Part shown: positions 49,199 to 58,340 of the stretch, one piece after another
How the letters are laid out: each line of letters opens with the position of its first letter
How positions within the stretch are numbered: the stretch's first letter is position 1
From: JAGVPT01 sp964642725
GTDB taxonomy: Bacteria; Bacteroidota; Ignavibacteria; UBA10030; UBA8401
Length of the DNA stretch: 64,000 bases
Assembly (NCBI GenBank): GCA_964642725.1
Contig: CAZXQG010000004.1
Span: 58,892 to 122,891, forward strand
Direction: 5' to 3'
Made by a program: the position numbers and the translations under genes
Notes under the pieces: model-generated
Told to the model about the DNA's origin: nothing
What the model saw: the letters and a program-made list of their open reading frames with translations, nothing else
Database searches by the model: none

Positions 49199-50617
49199 AT
49201 GTCAAACCAGCGCCGCAACGATTTTCTCATTCCGCTCCTCGCCGTCGTTTCAGACGCTGCTGCCATTGAAGCCGCGTTTCTTCTGTCGTACTGGCTTCGT
49301 TTTTTTTCTCCCATCACTTCAACGTTCGAGGTAACTCTCGGCATTCCGCCGCTTTCAACGTACATGAATAGTTCGCTCATCTTTATCCCGGTATGGCTGC
49401 TGGTCTTTCAGTCGCGCAGGCTCTACGGGGCTCGCCGTAATTCACATTTGAGCGACGAATTTTTTGCGATTGTCCGGCTTGTCAGCATCGGGCTACTTAT
49501 TGTGATGAGCGCGACTTTTTTCTACCGCGGTTTCTCATTTTCACGCGGAGTGTTCATCCTTTTATGGGGAACATCGATCGCTACAATAACAACCGGCAGA
49601 TTTTTCATTATGGAGTTTGAGAAATTGCTCTACCGGATGCACAAAGAGTTGAAAACCGTTGCAATCGTAGGCTCCAACAATGCGGCTGATGGAATTTTTT
49701 CGCTCCTCTCTTCTCATCCCTCCCTCGGGTACGAGGTTGTGGGATATTACGCCGATTCGCCGGCGGCAAGTGCATTGAAACTTTCGCTGGCAAAGCACCT
49801 CGGCTCTATAAAAGAACTGCCGAACGGCATTTCGGCGTATCGCCTTCAGGCCGCACTCATTGCGCTCTCGTACAAAGAACATCCCCAACTGCTGGAGATG
49901 ATCCGCGACGCCGAAGGATTGAACGTTGAATTGATGATGGTCCCCGACATGCTGGATATGATGACAAGCCGCGTACGCATTCAAGAGATTGAAGGAATCC
50001 CGTTCCTCAAGATTAAAGAAATACCGCTTTCCACCTGGAACCGCATCAGCAAGCGCGCGTTCGACGTTGTTTTCTCGTCGCTCATTCTTCTCCTGACGCT
50101 GCCGGTTACTGTCGTACTGGCCGCCGTCATTAAATTAACCTCCAACGGTCCGATATTTTTCACTCAGGAAAGAATAGGCTTGGATGGGCGAACTTTTTTT
50201 CTTTTCAAATTCCGCACGATGCGGACCGACGCCGAAATTTCCACCGGCCCTGTCCGTGCAAAAAAAGGAGACCCGCGCGTCACGTCAATCGGAAAAATTC
50301 TTCGCCGAACAAGTTTGGACGAACTTCCTCAGTTATGGAATGTCCTGACCGGACATATGAGTCTCGTCGGCCCGAGACCCGAACGGCCGTTCTTCGTCGA
50401 GCAGTTCAAGGGAAACATTCCCCGGTATCTCGAACGCCATCGCGTGAAAACAGGCATGACCGGATGGGCGCAGGTCAACGGATTGCGCGGCGATGCACCG
50501 ATCGAAGACCGGACGAAGTACGATATCTACTATGTTGAGAATTGGTCGCTGGTATTCGATATGAAGATTATTTTGAAAACTATCCGTGCGGTGATTTTTG
50601 GGAAGGATGCGTATTAA
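49199..50617 (+). CDS. Undecaprenyl-phosphate hexose-1-phosphate transferase (exopolysaccharide priming)
   Basis: This is a polyisoprenyl-phosphate sugar-1-phosphate transferase of 472 residues. The N-terminal half holds about four membrane helices and a CoA-binding-like domain (TVAIVGSNNAADGIFSLLSS). A further helix (about 310-330) leads into the catalytic domain with KRAFDVVFSSLILLLTLPVT, FTQERIGLDGRTFFLFKFRT, RRTSLDELPQLWNVL and GPRPERPFF, all family hallmarks. It would load the first sugar for surface polysaccharide or O-antigen-type chains. I chose ATG 49199 (MSNQRRNDFLIP). No other polysaccharide genes are next to it except the small membrane protein after it. Confidence 0.93.
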   Translation: MSNQRRNDFLIPLLAVVSDAAAIEAAFLLSYWLRFFSPITSTFEVTLGIPPLSTYMNSSLIFIPVWLLVFQSRRLYGARRNSHLSDEFFAIVRLVSIGLLIVMSATFFYRGFSFSRGVFILLWGTSIATITTGRFFIMEFEKLLYRMHKELKTVAIVGSNNAADGIFSLLSSHPSLGYEVVGYYADSPAASALKLSLAKHLGSIKELPNGISAYRLQAALIALSYKEHPQLLEMIRDAEGLNVELMMVPDMLDMMTSRVRIQEIEGIPFLKIKEIPLSTWNRISKRAFDVVFSSLILLLTLPVTVVLAAVIKLTSNGPIFFTQERIGLDGRTFFLFKFRTMRTDAEISTGPVRAKKGDPRVTSIGKILRRTSLDELPQLWNVLTGHMSLVGPRPERPFFVEQFKGNIPRYLERHRVKTGMTGWAQVNGLRGDAPIEDRTKYDIYYVENWSLVFDMKIILKTIRAVIFGKDAY

Positions 50618-50649
50618 TCGGATTCACAAAGCGCAGGATCTGAAAAAAT

Positions 50650-50946
50650 ATGATTACACTTTTTGTTTTCTATGCACATGCCGTTGCGGCGGTGTATGCC
50701 TTTACGGATCAATATCAAGAAGAGGGAATTGGGGCGGGGGCGCTTGCCGTTGCTTTTATGGGGATAGTTTTTTCCGTCGGATGGAGCATCAGTACCTTCG
50801 TACTGAAATTTTTTGTGAGTGAAAAAGGATTCGGCATATACCTCAACAGGGATGCTCTTTCGCTCGCAGTGCTGACCGTCGGCGAAGCGGTCTTTTATTA
50901 TTTGTATTTGAAGGGAATGAAAAGGAAGGGGACTACTTCACTTTGA
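50650..50946 (+). CDS. Small three-helix membrane protein of unknown function
   Basis: A 98-residue protein is built almost wholly of three hydrophobic helices (MITLFVFYAHAVAAVYAF; AVAFMGIVFSVGWSISTFVL; ALSLAVLTVGEAVFYYLYL) with a basic tail MKRKG. It starts 32 bases after the sugar transferase and is likely cotranscribed. No family was recognised. Its last 14 bases overlap the end of the convergent tonB-like gene. Confidence 0.7.
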   Translation: MITLFVFYAHAVAAVYAFTDQYQEEGIGAGALAVAFMGIVFSVGWSISTFVLKFFVSEKGFGIYLNRDALSLAVLTVGEAVFYYLYLKGMKRKGTTSL

Positions 50947-51727
50947 AGTTGAAAATTATTGTGCAGGCCTGGTCGAGAGCCGGCTGAGCGCTCTGCAGCG
51001 ATTGAAACCTCCACGACCGCACTTCTTTGATTGCAGCATTTTCCAACCGTGTGTCCCCTTTTCGCAGCGGCTGAATAGATTTTACCGTCCCCCGGGGCTG
51101 AACAACTACTCTTAACCTGATCTGCGCTTCAACATTGACGCCGGGAGGGTACTTTGGCAAATCGCCGGAAATCAGGTTCCGGCTTTTGCCGCCCGCCCAC
51201 TGGACGTTGTACGAAATATTATCTCCGATTGAACTTCCGGCCCCGCCTGCATTGAACGGCGCGGCAACTTCAGAACCCGTCGGAACTCCGGGCTTTCCAA
51301 CAGCATTTTTTTCCCCGCCGGGAAATCCGAGCGACGAGGACGCCGGTGATTCTCGCTGGACATCGGCCATCCCTTTTCTTTCACCCGGCACGGCGGTCGG
51401 ATTATCATTTGCCTCCAATTTTTTTGTCGGCCTTGAATTAACAATTTCATCGGACGGAAGAGTATTCTGTTGTGTCGGGAGGTCAACGCCAACCCCGGAT
51501 GCAACAACACCGGTCTGGCCGATCGGAGGAGGCGGGGTTCCTTCCGGCAGCACATCACCTTTCGGCATCGGTCCGTAGGACGATGCAATCCCTCCGCCGA
51601 ACGAAAACTCGACAAATTCCTGTTGTTGTGAATCCGGCTGCGACGGACGGACGAGAAAGAGGATAAACCCGGCAGCAATGTGTAAAACGATGGAGCCTGT
51701 CCAGCCGAAGGTCGTTTCGCGTGTCAT
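50933..51727 (-). CDS. TonB/TolA-type energy transducer
   Basis: The 264-residue protein has one N-terminal membrane helix (WTGSIVLHIAAGFILFLV, the histidine being typical of TonB). A long Pro/Gly/Ser-rich periplasmic linker follows (about 40-170), then a C-terminal TonB fold with IRLRVVVQPRGTVKSIQPL and ENAAIKEVRSWRFQSL. It carries the force generated by ExbB/ExbD to the outer membrane. It is the last gene of the cluster that starts at the giant TPR gene. Its stop region overlaps the convergent small membrane gene by 14 bases. Confidence 0.88.
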   Translation of the reverse strand: MTRETTFGWTGSIVLHIAAGFILFLVRPSQPDSQQQEFVEFSFGGGIASSYGPMPKGDVLPEGTPPPPIGQTGVVASGVGVDLPTQQNTLPSDEIVNSRPTKKLEANDNPTAVPGERKGMADVQRESPASSSLGFPGGEKNAVGKPGVPTGSEVAAPFNAGGAGSSIGDNISYNVQWAGGKSRNLISGDLPKYPPGVNVEAQIRLRVVVQPRGTVKSIQPLRKGDTRLENAAIKEVRSWRFQSLQSAQPALDQACTIIFNFKVK

Positions 51728-51737
51728 CGGTGTACCC

Positions 51738-52151
51738 TCACTGACCCGCTTGCGATGCAGCTTCCGTTGCGATCATAAATCGTTGGGCGCCGATGCCTTT
51801 TGCGATGTCAATCAATTCCACGGCACTTTGCAAGGAAACTGATTGGTCCGCACGAACTACAATAACATGATCGCGATCTCGGTCGATAATGGGGATGAGT
51901 TTCTGCGCAAGCGTTGTCTTAGTAACCTCTTCAGTTCCCAGAAAAATTCTGCCCGTGCTTGTCAGCGTCACCACCGATTGGCGGTCCGACTGCACTTCTC
52001 CTGTCACCATTTTCGGGAGCTGCACCTTGATACCTGGAGTAACGACGAACGACCATGAAAGGAGAAAAAAGATGAGCCACTGCAGCGCCATATCGGCGAA
52101 CGATGCATAGTTAAAAGCGGGGTTAAGCTTGTTTCGCGGGGTGAATTTCAT
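51738..52151 (-). CDS. ExbD/TolR-family protein
   Basis: The 137-residue protein has one helix near the N terminus with the essential Asp (YASFADMALQWLIFFLLSW) and a periplasmic domain containing GRIFLGTEEVTKTTLAQKL and VIVVRADQSVSLQSAVELID. It couples proton flow to movement of the TonB-like partner. It lies between the ExbB-like and TonB-like genes (14 and 10 base gaps). Whether it is ExbD or TolR cannot be decided from sequence alone. Confidence 0.9.
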   Translation of the reverse strand: MKFTPRNKLNPAFNYASFADMALQWLIFFLLSWSFVVTPGIKVQLPKMVTGEVQSDRQSVVTLTSTGRIFLGTEEVTKTTLAQKLIPIIDRDRDHVIVVRADQSVSLQSAVELIDIAKGIGAQRFMIATEAASQAGQ

Positions 52152-52165
52152 TTGCTCACAGGCTC

Positions 52166-52876
52166 TTAGTCTTTCGGTTCAAAAAATTCATCTTCTTCGC
52201 TGAACACCTTCCTCACATGTTTTTCCTTGTTGACCGATTGAACAGGGGCTTCAGCCGCAGATGGGACGGAAGGTTTCAGGTAGCCGAGAAATTCATCCGT
52301 CGCAGCTTCAAGGGAAAATGTGATCTGGCTGACACGTCCCACAAAATAATTGTAGAATCCCAGCGAAGGAATGCCAACGACAAGCCCGAAAGCGCTGGAA
52401 AGCATTGCCTCCCAGATACCGCCGGCAAGATTCCCCGTATTTACATTTCCTCCAAGCATCTCAATTGTGCGGAAGGCATTGATCATACCGACAACTGTCC
52501 CGAGGAATCCGAGCATCGGTCCGATACCGGCGATGTTTGCAAGTATTCCCAGATGATTCTCGAGGCGGTTGACCTCTTCCTTTCCGGCTGATTCAATTGT
52601 TGCCCTCACCGCCTCGGGGCCGCTCTCAACGCTGGCGATCCCTTTGCGAAGAACGACCGGAACGGAAGCGTTGCTCTGCGCGCAGGCATTGAGCGCTCCA
52701 ACGACATCATTCCGGGACATTGCACTGCGCAATTTCAGCATGAGCGGCTTCACATCGAATTTTGCACTTCGCAAAACGAAAAAACGTTCGAAAATAATAG
52801 CCACCGCAAGAAGAGAACAAAAGAGGATCGGCCACATGACGATCCCGCCCTTCAAAAAAAGCTCGAGTAGATTCAT
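52166..52876 (-). CDS. ExbB/TolQ/MotA-family proton channel
   Basis: The 236-residue protein has three membrane spans: VMWPILFCSLLAVAIIFERF, then IAGIGPMLGFLGTVVGMINA and AMLSSAFGLVVGIPSLGFYN. The latter two form the family's conserved channel region. It forms the ring that with ExbD converts proton-motive force to motion. It is followed directly by ExbD-like and TonB-like genes and preceded by the SPOR protein. The C-terminal tail is acidic (SEEDEFFEPKD). Confidence 0.92.
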   Translation of the reverse strand: MNLLELFLKGGIVMWPILFCSLLAVAIIFERFFVLRSAKFDVKPLMLKLRSAMSRNDVVGALNACAQSNASVPVVLRKGIASVESGPEAVRATIESAGKEEVNRLENHLGILANIAGIGPMLGFLGTVVGMINAFRTIEMLGGNVNTGNLAGGIWEAMLSSAFGLVVGIPSLGFYNYFVGRVSQITFSLEAATDEFLGYLKPSVPSAAEAPVQSVNKEKHVRKVFSEEDEFFEPKD

Positions 52877-52901
52877 CTATTCTCCTGTGCGCAATGAGGA
52901 T

Positions 52902-53561
52902 TTATTTGCTCAAACGAACAACCCAATAACCGCCTTCAAGCATATGAGCGATTTTCTCGGCAGAACCGCGTGCCGCTTTATCGCTGTCATACCGTCCAAC
53001 GTAAACCCGGAAACGCTTTTCTCCGCCGCCGACATTCGCTTTTTCAACAAATGCAGGAAAACCGGCCCGCGTTAAAACATCTGCTTCGATCTTTGCCTTT
53101 TGCTCGCTCGACCAAGACGATACCTGAACACTGTAACGTCCGTTTGCCGACATTGGAATTTTTGGAACGGCATTCGAGGCAAGAGATGATGAGCTGACCA
53201 CAGTCGATTTCGCACCTGTCTTCGAAGCCGTTTTCTTTTCTGTGCCTAACGCTGGCTTTTCTTTAAATTCCACCAAGCCTTCGTTCTCAGGAACAACTGC
53301 CGTTGCTGCCGCAGTATCTTCGGCAACAGCGGATGGGGGCGCAACAACCACCGGCACGGCTTTTTTCTTGCCGATGATTCCGGCTTTGTTCAACCCAAAA
53401 TATACACCGCCAAGAAGTATTGCCACGCCAAGGACAATGACAACCGGCAGTGGCAAGCCTGCAATTTTTTTGCCTCCAGAACCGTCACCGCCGGGCCTCC
53501 CACTCGGCCTCACTCCTGCCATCGGTGCGGGAGCACCAGCTTTTAGATTGAGATTAGGCAT
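52902..53561 (-). CDS. Membrane-anchored SPOR-domain protein
   Basis: The 219-residue protein has a Pro/Gly-rich cytosolic start, one membrane helix (PVVIVLGVAILLGGVYFGL, about 38-57), an Ala/Val/Lys-rich linker and a C-terminal SPOR fold (about 142-219: RYSVQVSSWSSEQKAKIEAD, then GEKRFRVYVGRYDSDKAARG). SPOR domains bind peptidoglycan stretches lacking stem peptides, usually at division sites. Its place in the middle of an ExbB/ExbD/TonB unit suggests that it links this machine to the wall. Confidence 0.9.
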   Translation of the reverse strand: MPNLNLKAGAPAPMAGVRPSGRPGGDGSGGKKIAGLPLPVVIVLGVAILLGGVYFGLNKAGIIGKKKAVPVVVAPPSAVAEDTAAATAVVPENEGLVEFKEKPALGTEKKTASKTGAKSTVVSSSSLASNAVPKIPMSANGRYSVQVSSWSSEQKAKIEADVLTRAGFPAFVEKANVGGGEKRFRVYVGRYDSDKAARGSAEKIAHMLEGGYWVVRLSK

Positions 53562-53610
53562 GTTGTACTACCTCCTTCCTATGTGATAAAAAGAGATTAA
53601 ATTTCTTCAC

Positions 53611-55296
53611 TCACCACGTGTACGTAACGCCAAGAGAAATGAAAAACGGCCGCTCAACATATCCATCCCACACATAGTATTGCCGGTCGAAAATATTATC
53701 CACTTGCATCACTGCACGAAGATTCTCAAGGAGTTGATACTCTCCTTTACCACCGACATCAACATATCCCGCATTTGCACTTGAGTGTGCGAAATCCTTC
53801 CACCTCTTTGAAAAATACTTTGCGAACATCTCTACCGCTATGCCGTTGCTGAACGACCGGCGATAGACACCGCTCACCGTGAACATCGGAATATTCGGGA
53901 CGGCGCTGGTCGAATCTTTCGCTTGCGTCGAATTGAACGACCCTGCAAACGTCGCCGAATTTTCCTGCGTAAACGTGTACGAACCTTCTACCATAAAACG
54001 CGCAACGGTTGCCTTGGGAAGATACATAACATCCCAGACTTTTGCACTATTTAATTCAATAAAAACGGGAAAATTTTCAACTGAACTGTACGACAAGGAA
54101 CCGTTTCCATAAAACTTGTCGCTGAACGTATATTCCGAACCGAACGTAAATGTGAACGGAACTTCGCTTGGCCTCAGTTCTTCCCTATTCCGAATGTATT
54201 TATCGGAATTGACGAGCGAGGCAAGGGTATTTCTTTCTACTGTCGGAGCGATCGAAAAGTACACTGTCGCGGCATCGTTCATGAAGTAACGCAGTTGGGC
54301 GCCGGGGTAGAATCTTCCGCTGGCTACCGAAAAATCCCCTTTGTAAATAAACTGCTGCACAGTAACGGACGCCTGCAACTCGGGCAGAAAGAACTTTTCT
54401 CCGGACAAACGGAGGTTGAACCATTGAGGTGCGTGTGTATCCGTATGTGCGGGGAATTGCATGGAAACATCCGACGCTACATACTCTATTGAACCGCGAA
54501 GTTGAATACCATTTTTTTGGGTCGAACCGGAAACCAAAACTCCAAAATCGTTTTGAGAGGAATTTAATGAGTCGTTCAATGAAGTCCCATTCCACGAAAT
54601 ACGGGCGGAATAATCGAGCGCTTCATCAAGCATACCAATCCCAGCCGTGCGTGAACCAAGCCCGAGATTGAGGCGCACATCGTTCAGAGTCCTTTGCTGC
54701 GACGGCACCGCCGAACCGTACGCCCGGTACGTTTGTCCGGAGAAAGTTAACCCGCCGTTCAGTCTGCTTCCGGCGAGAATTCCAAATGTTTGAGGAGAGA
54801 GATAATCGCCCTGGATTCCGATACCGGTTTTTTGCCAATTTGCATTCGTCACGTGTCCGTCGGTTGACGCATAATTTGCATTGAAAAGAACTCCGCCGTC
54901 GTCGTAATTTTTCCCGAACCATCCTTCCATGAACGGCGAAGTGTAATTGCCGATCCCGCCCAGAACTTTTCCGTTCATTTGACCGGCAGGCCCCGCGAAA
55001 TCTTTTTGGAGCTTCGCCCCGCCGTCGGCACCGGAATCCTTGCGGCCCGGCGTTTGAGAACCGGGCACATACACCTTGTCTTCCTCAATCATCGACTTCG
55101 AAGATACCGGAAGGTCGATCGTCTCCTGACCCGTAATAAGGAATTCAGGAAGGTTAATTTTTGGAAGCGGCGCTTCGCTTTGATCCGGCGCTACGACGTC
55201 ATGTTGCGCCGGTTCTTTTTTTTCCTGCGCGAGGAGAGAAAAGTTTAAGAGAAAAACTCCAACAACCAAGAAATTATGAATACGAAACACGTTCAT
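53611..55296 (-). CDS. TonB-dependent-receptor-like outer-membrane beta-barrel without a plug
   Basis: The 561-residue protein has a signal peptide (IHNFLVVGVFLLNFSLLAQ). A short N-terminal stretch LPKINLPEFLITGQETIDLP recalls the start of TonB-dependent receptors. It then goes straight to barrel strands (about 125-561) with alternating aromatic and polar residues, ending with a C-terminal aromatic strand FISLGVTYTW. The VDNIFDRQYYVWDGY block just before it is typical of receptor barrels. No plug domain of about 120 residues is present. Start ATG 55296 shares one base with the TPR stop (TGATG), so the two are translationally coupled. Confidence 0.8.
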   Translation of the reverse strand: MNVFRIHNFLVVGVFLLNFSLLAQEKKEPAQHDVVAPDQSEAPLPKINLPEFLITGQETIDLPVSSKSMIEEDKVYVPGSQTPGRKDSGADGGAKLQKDFAGPAGQMNGKVLGGIGNYTSPFMEGWFGKNYDDGGVLFNANYASTDGHVTNANWQKTGIGIQGDYLSPQTFGILAGSRLNGGLTFSGQTYRAYGSAVPSQQRTLNDVRLNLGLGSRTAGIGMLDEALDYSARISWNGTSLNDSLNSSQNDFGVLVSGSTQKNGIQLRGSIEYVASDVSMQFPAHTDTHAPQWFNLRLSGEKFFLPELQASVTVQQFIYKGDFSVASGRFYPGAQLRYFMNDAATVYFSIAPTVERNTLASLVNSDKYIRNREELRPSEVPFTFTFGSEYTFSDKFYGNGSLSYSSVENFPVFIELNSAKVWDVMYLPKATVARFMVEGSYTFTQENSATFAGSFNSTQAKDSTSAVPNIPMFTVSGVYRRSFSNGIAVEMFAKYFSKRWKDFAHSSANAGYVDVGGKGEYQLLENLRAVMQVDNIFDRQYYVWDGYVERPFFISLGVTYTW

Positions 55297-58200
55297 CAGA
55301 GCTGCTCCAGCTTCCGAAGCTTTTGCTCAGCTTCCGCAGCAAGTTCGCCCCCCTGTTTGATGACAAGATTGTACGCGTCTTTTGCTTTTTGCTTTTGATT
55401 GGTTTTCTCGTAGCAATCGCCGAGGTTGAAATACGATTTAGCGATCCAATCCTCCGCGGCTGGAAAAACGTATTTCACCCGCAGATATGAAAGAATTGCA
55501 TCTGAATAATTCTTGGCCGATTGCTGGGTGACGCCCAGGGCATACTGCGCTTCGGCGCCGAGCTCGTCCGTCCGGCTCGTCGCGACGGCTTTGAAATACT
55601 CCAATGCGCGAGTGTAATTTTCCACAGATTGATTCATCCACCCCAGCGCGACCCTGCTTCTGTCGCTTGCAGCAGTTTTCGGATACTGAGCGATCGTCGC
55701 TTCAAATTTTCTGACGGCGTCATCCGTCTGGTTCGTCGATTTCAGCACCACCCCCTGTTGGTAGGAAGCCTCAGCCGCTTCGTCCGATTTTGGATATTGC
55801 TCCTGGATCTTCCCGAACGACGCCAGGGCTTCGGCGGGTTTTCCTTGCTGAGCGTAAATGCCTCCTTGTTCAAACGATGCAGCGCTCGCCAGTTTGCTTG
55901 ACGGGAATTTTGCAGCAATCGTCTGAAATGCCTCAAGCGCCGCTTGATGGTTGTTCAGTATGCTGTAGCATTTTCCCGTCCAGTAATATGCATCGGGAGC
56001 CAGCTTGCTCCTGGGAAATCGTTGGAGGAATTCCTGATATGCCTTGATCGCGTCGTCGTATTGTTTTTGACTGTAAAAAATGTCCGCTTTCTTATAGAAC
56101 AGCTCGTCTGCCATCTTCGCGGAGGGATTGTTCTTCACGTAGTCGTCGATTGAGCGCACAGCGTCCCCAGGCTTGTCGAGCAGAATATAACAGTACTGAA
56201 TTCCGTTGACTGCATCGCTCGAATACGGAGAGCCGGGATATTTCGCAACGACATTTTGATACGCCTGGATTGCTTCTGTGTATTTTTCAAGATTGTAGTA
56301 TGAATCCCCGATGCTGTAGTATGCCTTGGGAACAAGCTCGCTTTTCGGGTATCGCGAAACGACGTTCTGGAATACACCGATCGCCTTATCGTAGTTCTTT
56401 GTTTGAAAATAAATCCATCCGATGCCGTATTGCGCATCGTCGGCAAGGTCGGAATTGGGGAACCGTGAAATAAGATTCTCAAAATCCTTTATGCCAAGGT
56501 CAAGCTTATCGGATTTGTAATCCGATTGCGCGAGCTGATAATACGCATAGTCGATTCCATCCTTCGACGGAAAAGATTGAATCGCCGCGCGGTATGCGCC
56601 GGCGGCATTTGCGTACTCTTTCACATAGTAGTATGAGTCGCCGAGCCTCAACTGCGCATCGAACGCAAACTGAGATGAGCTTCCGGTGCTCAGCACTTTT
56701 TCGAATGACGATGCCGCGTCTTTATACTTGCCCTGCTTAAAGAAACTCCATGCTAATCCGTATTGGGCATCCGCAAGTTCTGGCTGTCCCGCCCCCTGTT
56801 TGATAAATTGACTGTAATATTTTTCTGCATCGGCGAATTGGCCGGCTTGAAAGAATGATTCTCCCGCCCAGAAAAACGCTTCGGTCGTCTTTGCATGTTG
56901 TGGATGCTCTTTCAAAAAAGCAACGAACTGTGCGGAGGCGTCAGCGAATTTCTGCAATTTGTACAGCGCCCAGCCTTCCTGAAAAGCCGCGTCTCCCTTT
57001 ACTGAATCATTCGCCGGAGGAAGGCCTTTGACCGCATGAAACGCCTTTGCCGCCTCGTCATAGTTCTTCTTTGCGATGTATGATTCTCCTAGCATTCGGT
57101 AAGCGTCCAGAGTCGCATCCGCCGAGGGATATTTCTTCGTCACCTGCTCAAAAAAAGAGATCGCTGCGTCGTAATCCTTCTGTTCATAGAAGATCATTCC
57201 CGACTCATACAAGGCGTTGTCGGCATACTCGCCGTTCGGACGTCCAACAACAACTTGATTGAATATTTCCAACGCGTTCTTCGTATCTCCCGACAGACGG
57301 ACAGCCTGAGCTTTCCTGAAAAGCGAGTTGTATGCCACATCGTCTGTTCCGGTTGCAAGGTCGCCAAAAATTGAGGCAGCGTGGACAAAATCGTTGGTCT
57401 TCAAATATGTCCAGCCTATCGAGTAGGTTACCGTGCGAACGAGGGGGTGCAGAGGATAATTCTTTCGAAACTCTTCGTAGAGCGACCGCGCCTTCGGATA
57501 ATTTTGCAAATTATAGTAATCTTCAGCCACACAATAATCGGCGACGGCTTTCTCCGTTGAATCTGCGATAGAAGGCTTTGCCGTGGTGAGATAATCGATA
57601 CTTTTTTGAAATTCTCCGCCCTTGCTGTAGCATTCACCGATGCGGACAGCCGTCGTCGAAACCAGGTCGCTCTGCTTCTTTTCGTTTAATAGCCTTTGAT
57701 AATACCCGATCGCCTTTTGATAGTCCTTTTGCCTCTCTGCTGTCCAACCGAGCGAATACAGGGCGTAGTCAGCGAGTTTATTTGCGGGATACTTTTCAGC
57801 GCTGAGGGTATAGAACTTTGAAGCAGAAGCAAAATCGTCGGCTTTGTAGTATGCCTCGCCGATCCAATACGATGCTTCTCCGGCAAGGTCGTTCTGCCCG
57901 TAACTTTCTACAATTTCCTTGTAGAAAGGAATCGCATCGACGAAGTGATGAAGCTTGAAGTTGGCTTCTCCGAGCCTGAACAAAGCATCCAGGCGGAGTT
58001 TGTGCCTCGGAAATTCGCGGGCGAAAGATTTTAGCACCGAAATTGCCTCGTCGTAATTTTCCATCGCGTACCGGCATTCGGCATACAAAAAAATCGCATC
58101 CGGGCGCTTGGAACTGGCAGGATACTGATCTATGAACTTCTGAAATTGGTCCGAGGCGAGCTGGTAGAGTTTGTCCTGATACAACCCGAATGCAAAGGCG

Positions 58201-58340
58201 TAGTCCTGCTCTTCCTGAATTCCTGCATTGTTAACTTGTGCGGTGAGAGTGCAGAGATAGAGCGTGCTGAATGCTACAAGAATAAGCGAAACGTGAGCAA
58301 TTCTTGTCACAAAAAGCGCTTGCCTTGCAAATCTGTTCAT
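55296..58340 (-). CDS. Giant periplasmic tetratricopeptide-repeat protein
   Basis: The 1014-residue protein has an N-terminal signal (VSLILVAFSTLYLCTLTAQ), then some two dozen TPR units of about 35-37 residues from residue 40 to the end. They are strikingly similar, with the pattern YDxAIxxFQxxxxxYPxSxxADDAxYxxGxxYY. Many close with PxSxLAxDA turns. Such arrays form long superhelical scaffolds. The closest everyday parallel is the CpoB/YbgF-type TPR next to tol genes, though far longer. It is the first gene of the cluster, behind a good promoter at 58378-58406. Confidence 0.88.
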   Translation of the reverse strand: MNRFARQALFVTRIAHVSLILVAFSTLYLCTLTAQVNNAGIQEEQDYAFAFGLYQDKLYQLASDQFQKFIDQYPASSKRPDAIFLYAECRYAMENYDEAISVLKSFAREFPRHKLRLDALFRLGEANFKLHHFVDAIPFYKEIVESYGQNDLAGEASYWIGEAYYKADDFASASKFYTLSAEKYPANKLADYALYSLGWTAERQKDYQKAIGYYQRLLNEKKQSDLVSTTAVRIGECYSKGGEFQKSIDYLTTAKPSIADSTEKAVADYCVAEDYYNLQNYPKARSLYEEFRKNYPLHPLVRTVTYSIGWTYLKTNDFVHAASIFGDLATGTDDVAYNSLFRKAQAVRLSGDTKNALEIFNQVVVGRPNGEYADNALYESGMIFYEQKDYDAAISFFEQVTKKYPSADATLDAYRMLGESYIAKKNYDEAAKAFHAVKGLPPANDSVKGDAAFQEGWALYKLQKFADASAQFVAFLKEHPQHAKTTEAFFWAGESFFQAGQFADAEKYYSQFIKQGAGQPELADAQYGLAWSFFKQGKYKDAASSFEKVLSTGSSSQFAFDAQLRLGDSYYYVKEYANAAGAYRAAIQSFPSKDGIDYAYYQLAQSDYKSDKLDLGIKDFENLISRFPNSDLADDAQYGIGWIYFQTKNYDKAIGVFQNVVSRYPKSELVPKAYYSIGDSYYNLEKYTEAIQAYQNVVAKYPGSPYSSDAVNGIQYCYILLDKPGDAVRSIDDYVKNNPSAKMADELFYKKADIFYSQKQYDDAIKAYQEFLQRFPRSKLAPDAYYWTGKCYSILNNHQAALEAFQTIAAKFPSSKLASAASFEQGGIYAQQGKPAEALASFGKIQEQYPKSDEAAEASYQQGVVLKSTNQTDDAVRKFEATIAQYPKTAASDRSRVALGWMNQSVENYTRALEYFKAVATSRTDELGAEAQYALGVTQQSAKNYSDAILSYLRVKYVFPAAEDWIAKSYFNLGDCYEKTNQKQKAKDAYNLVIKQGGELAAEAEQKLRKLEQL

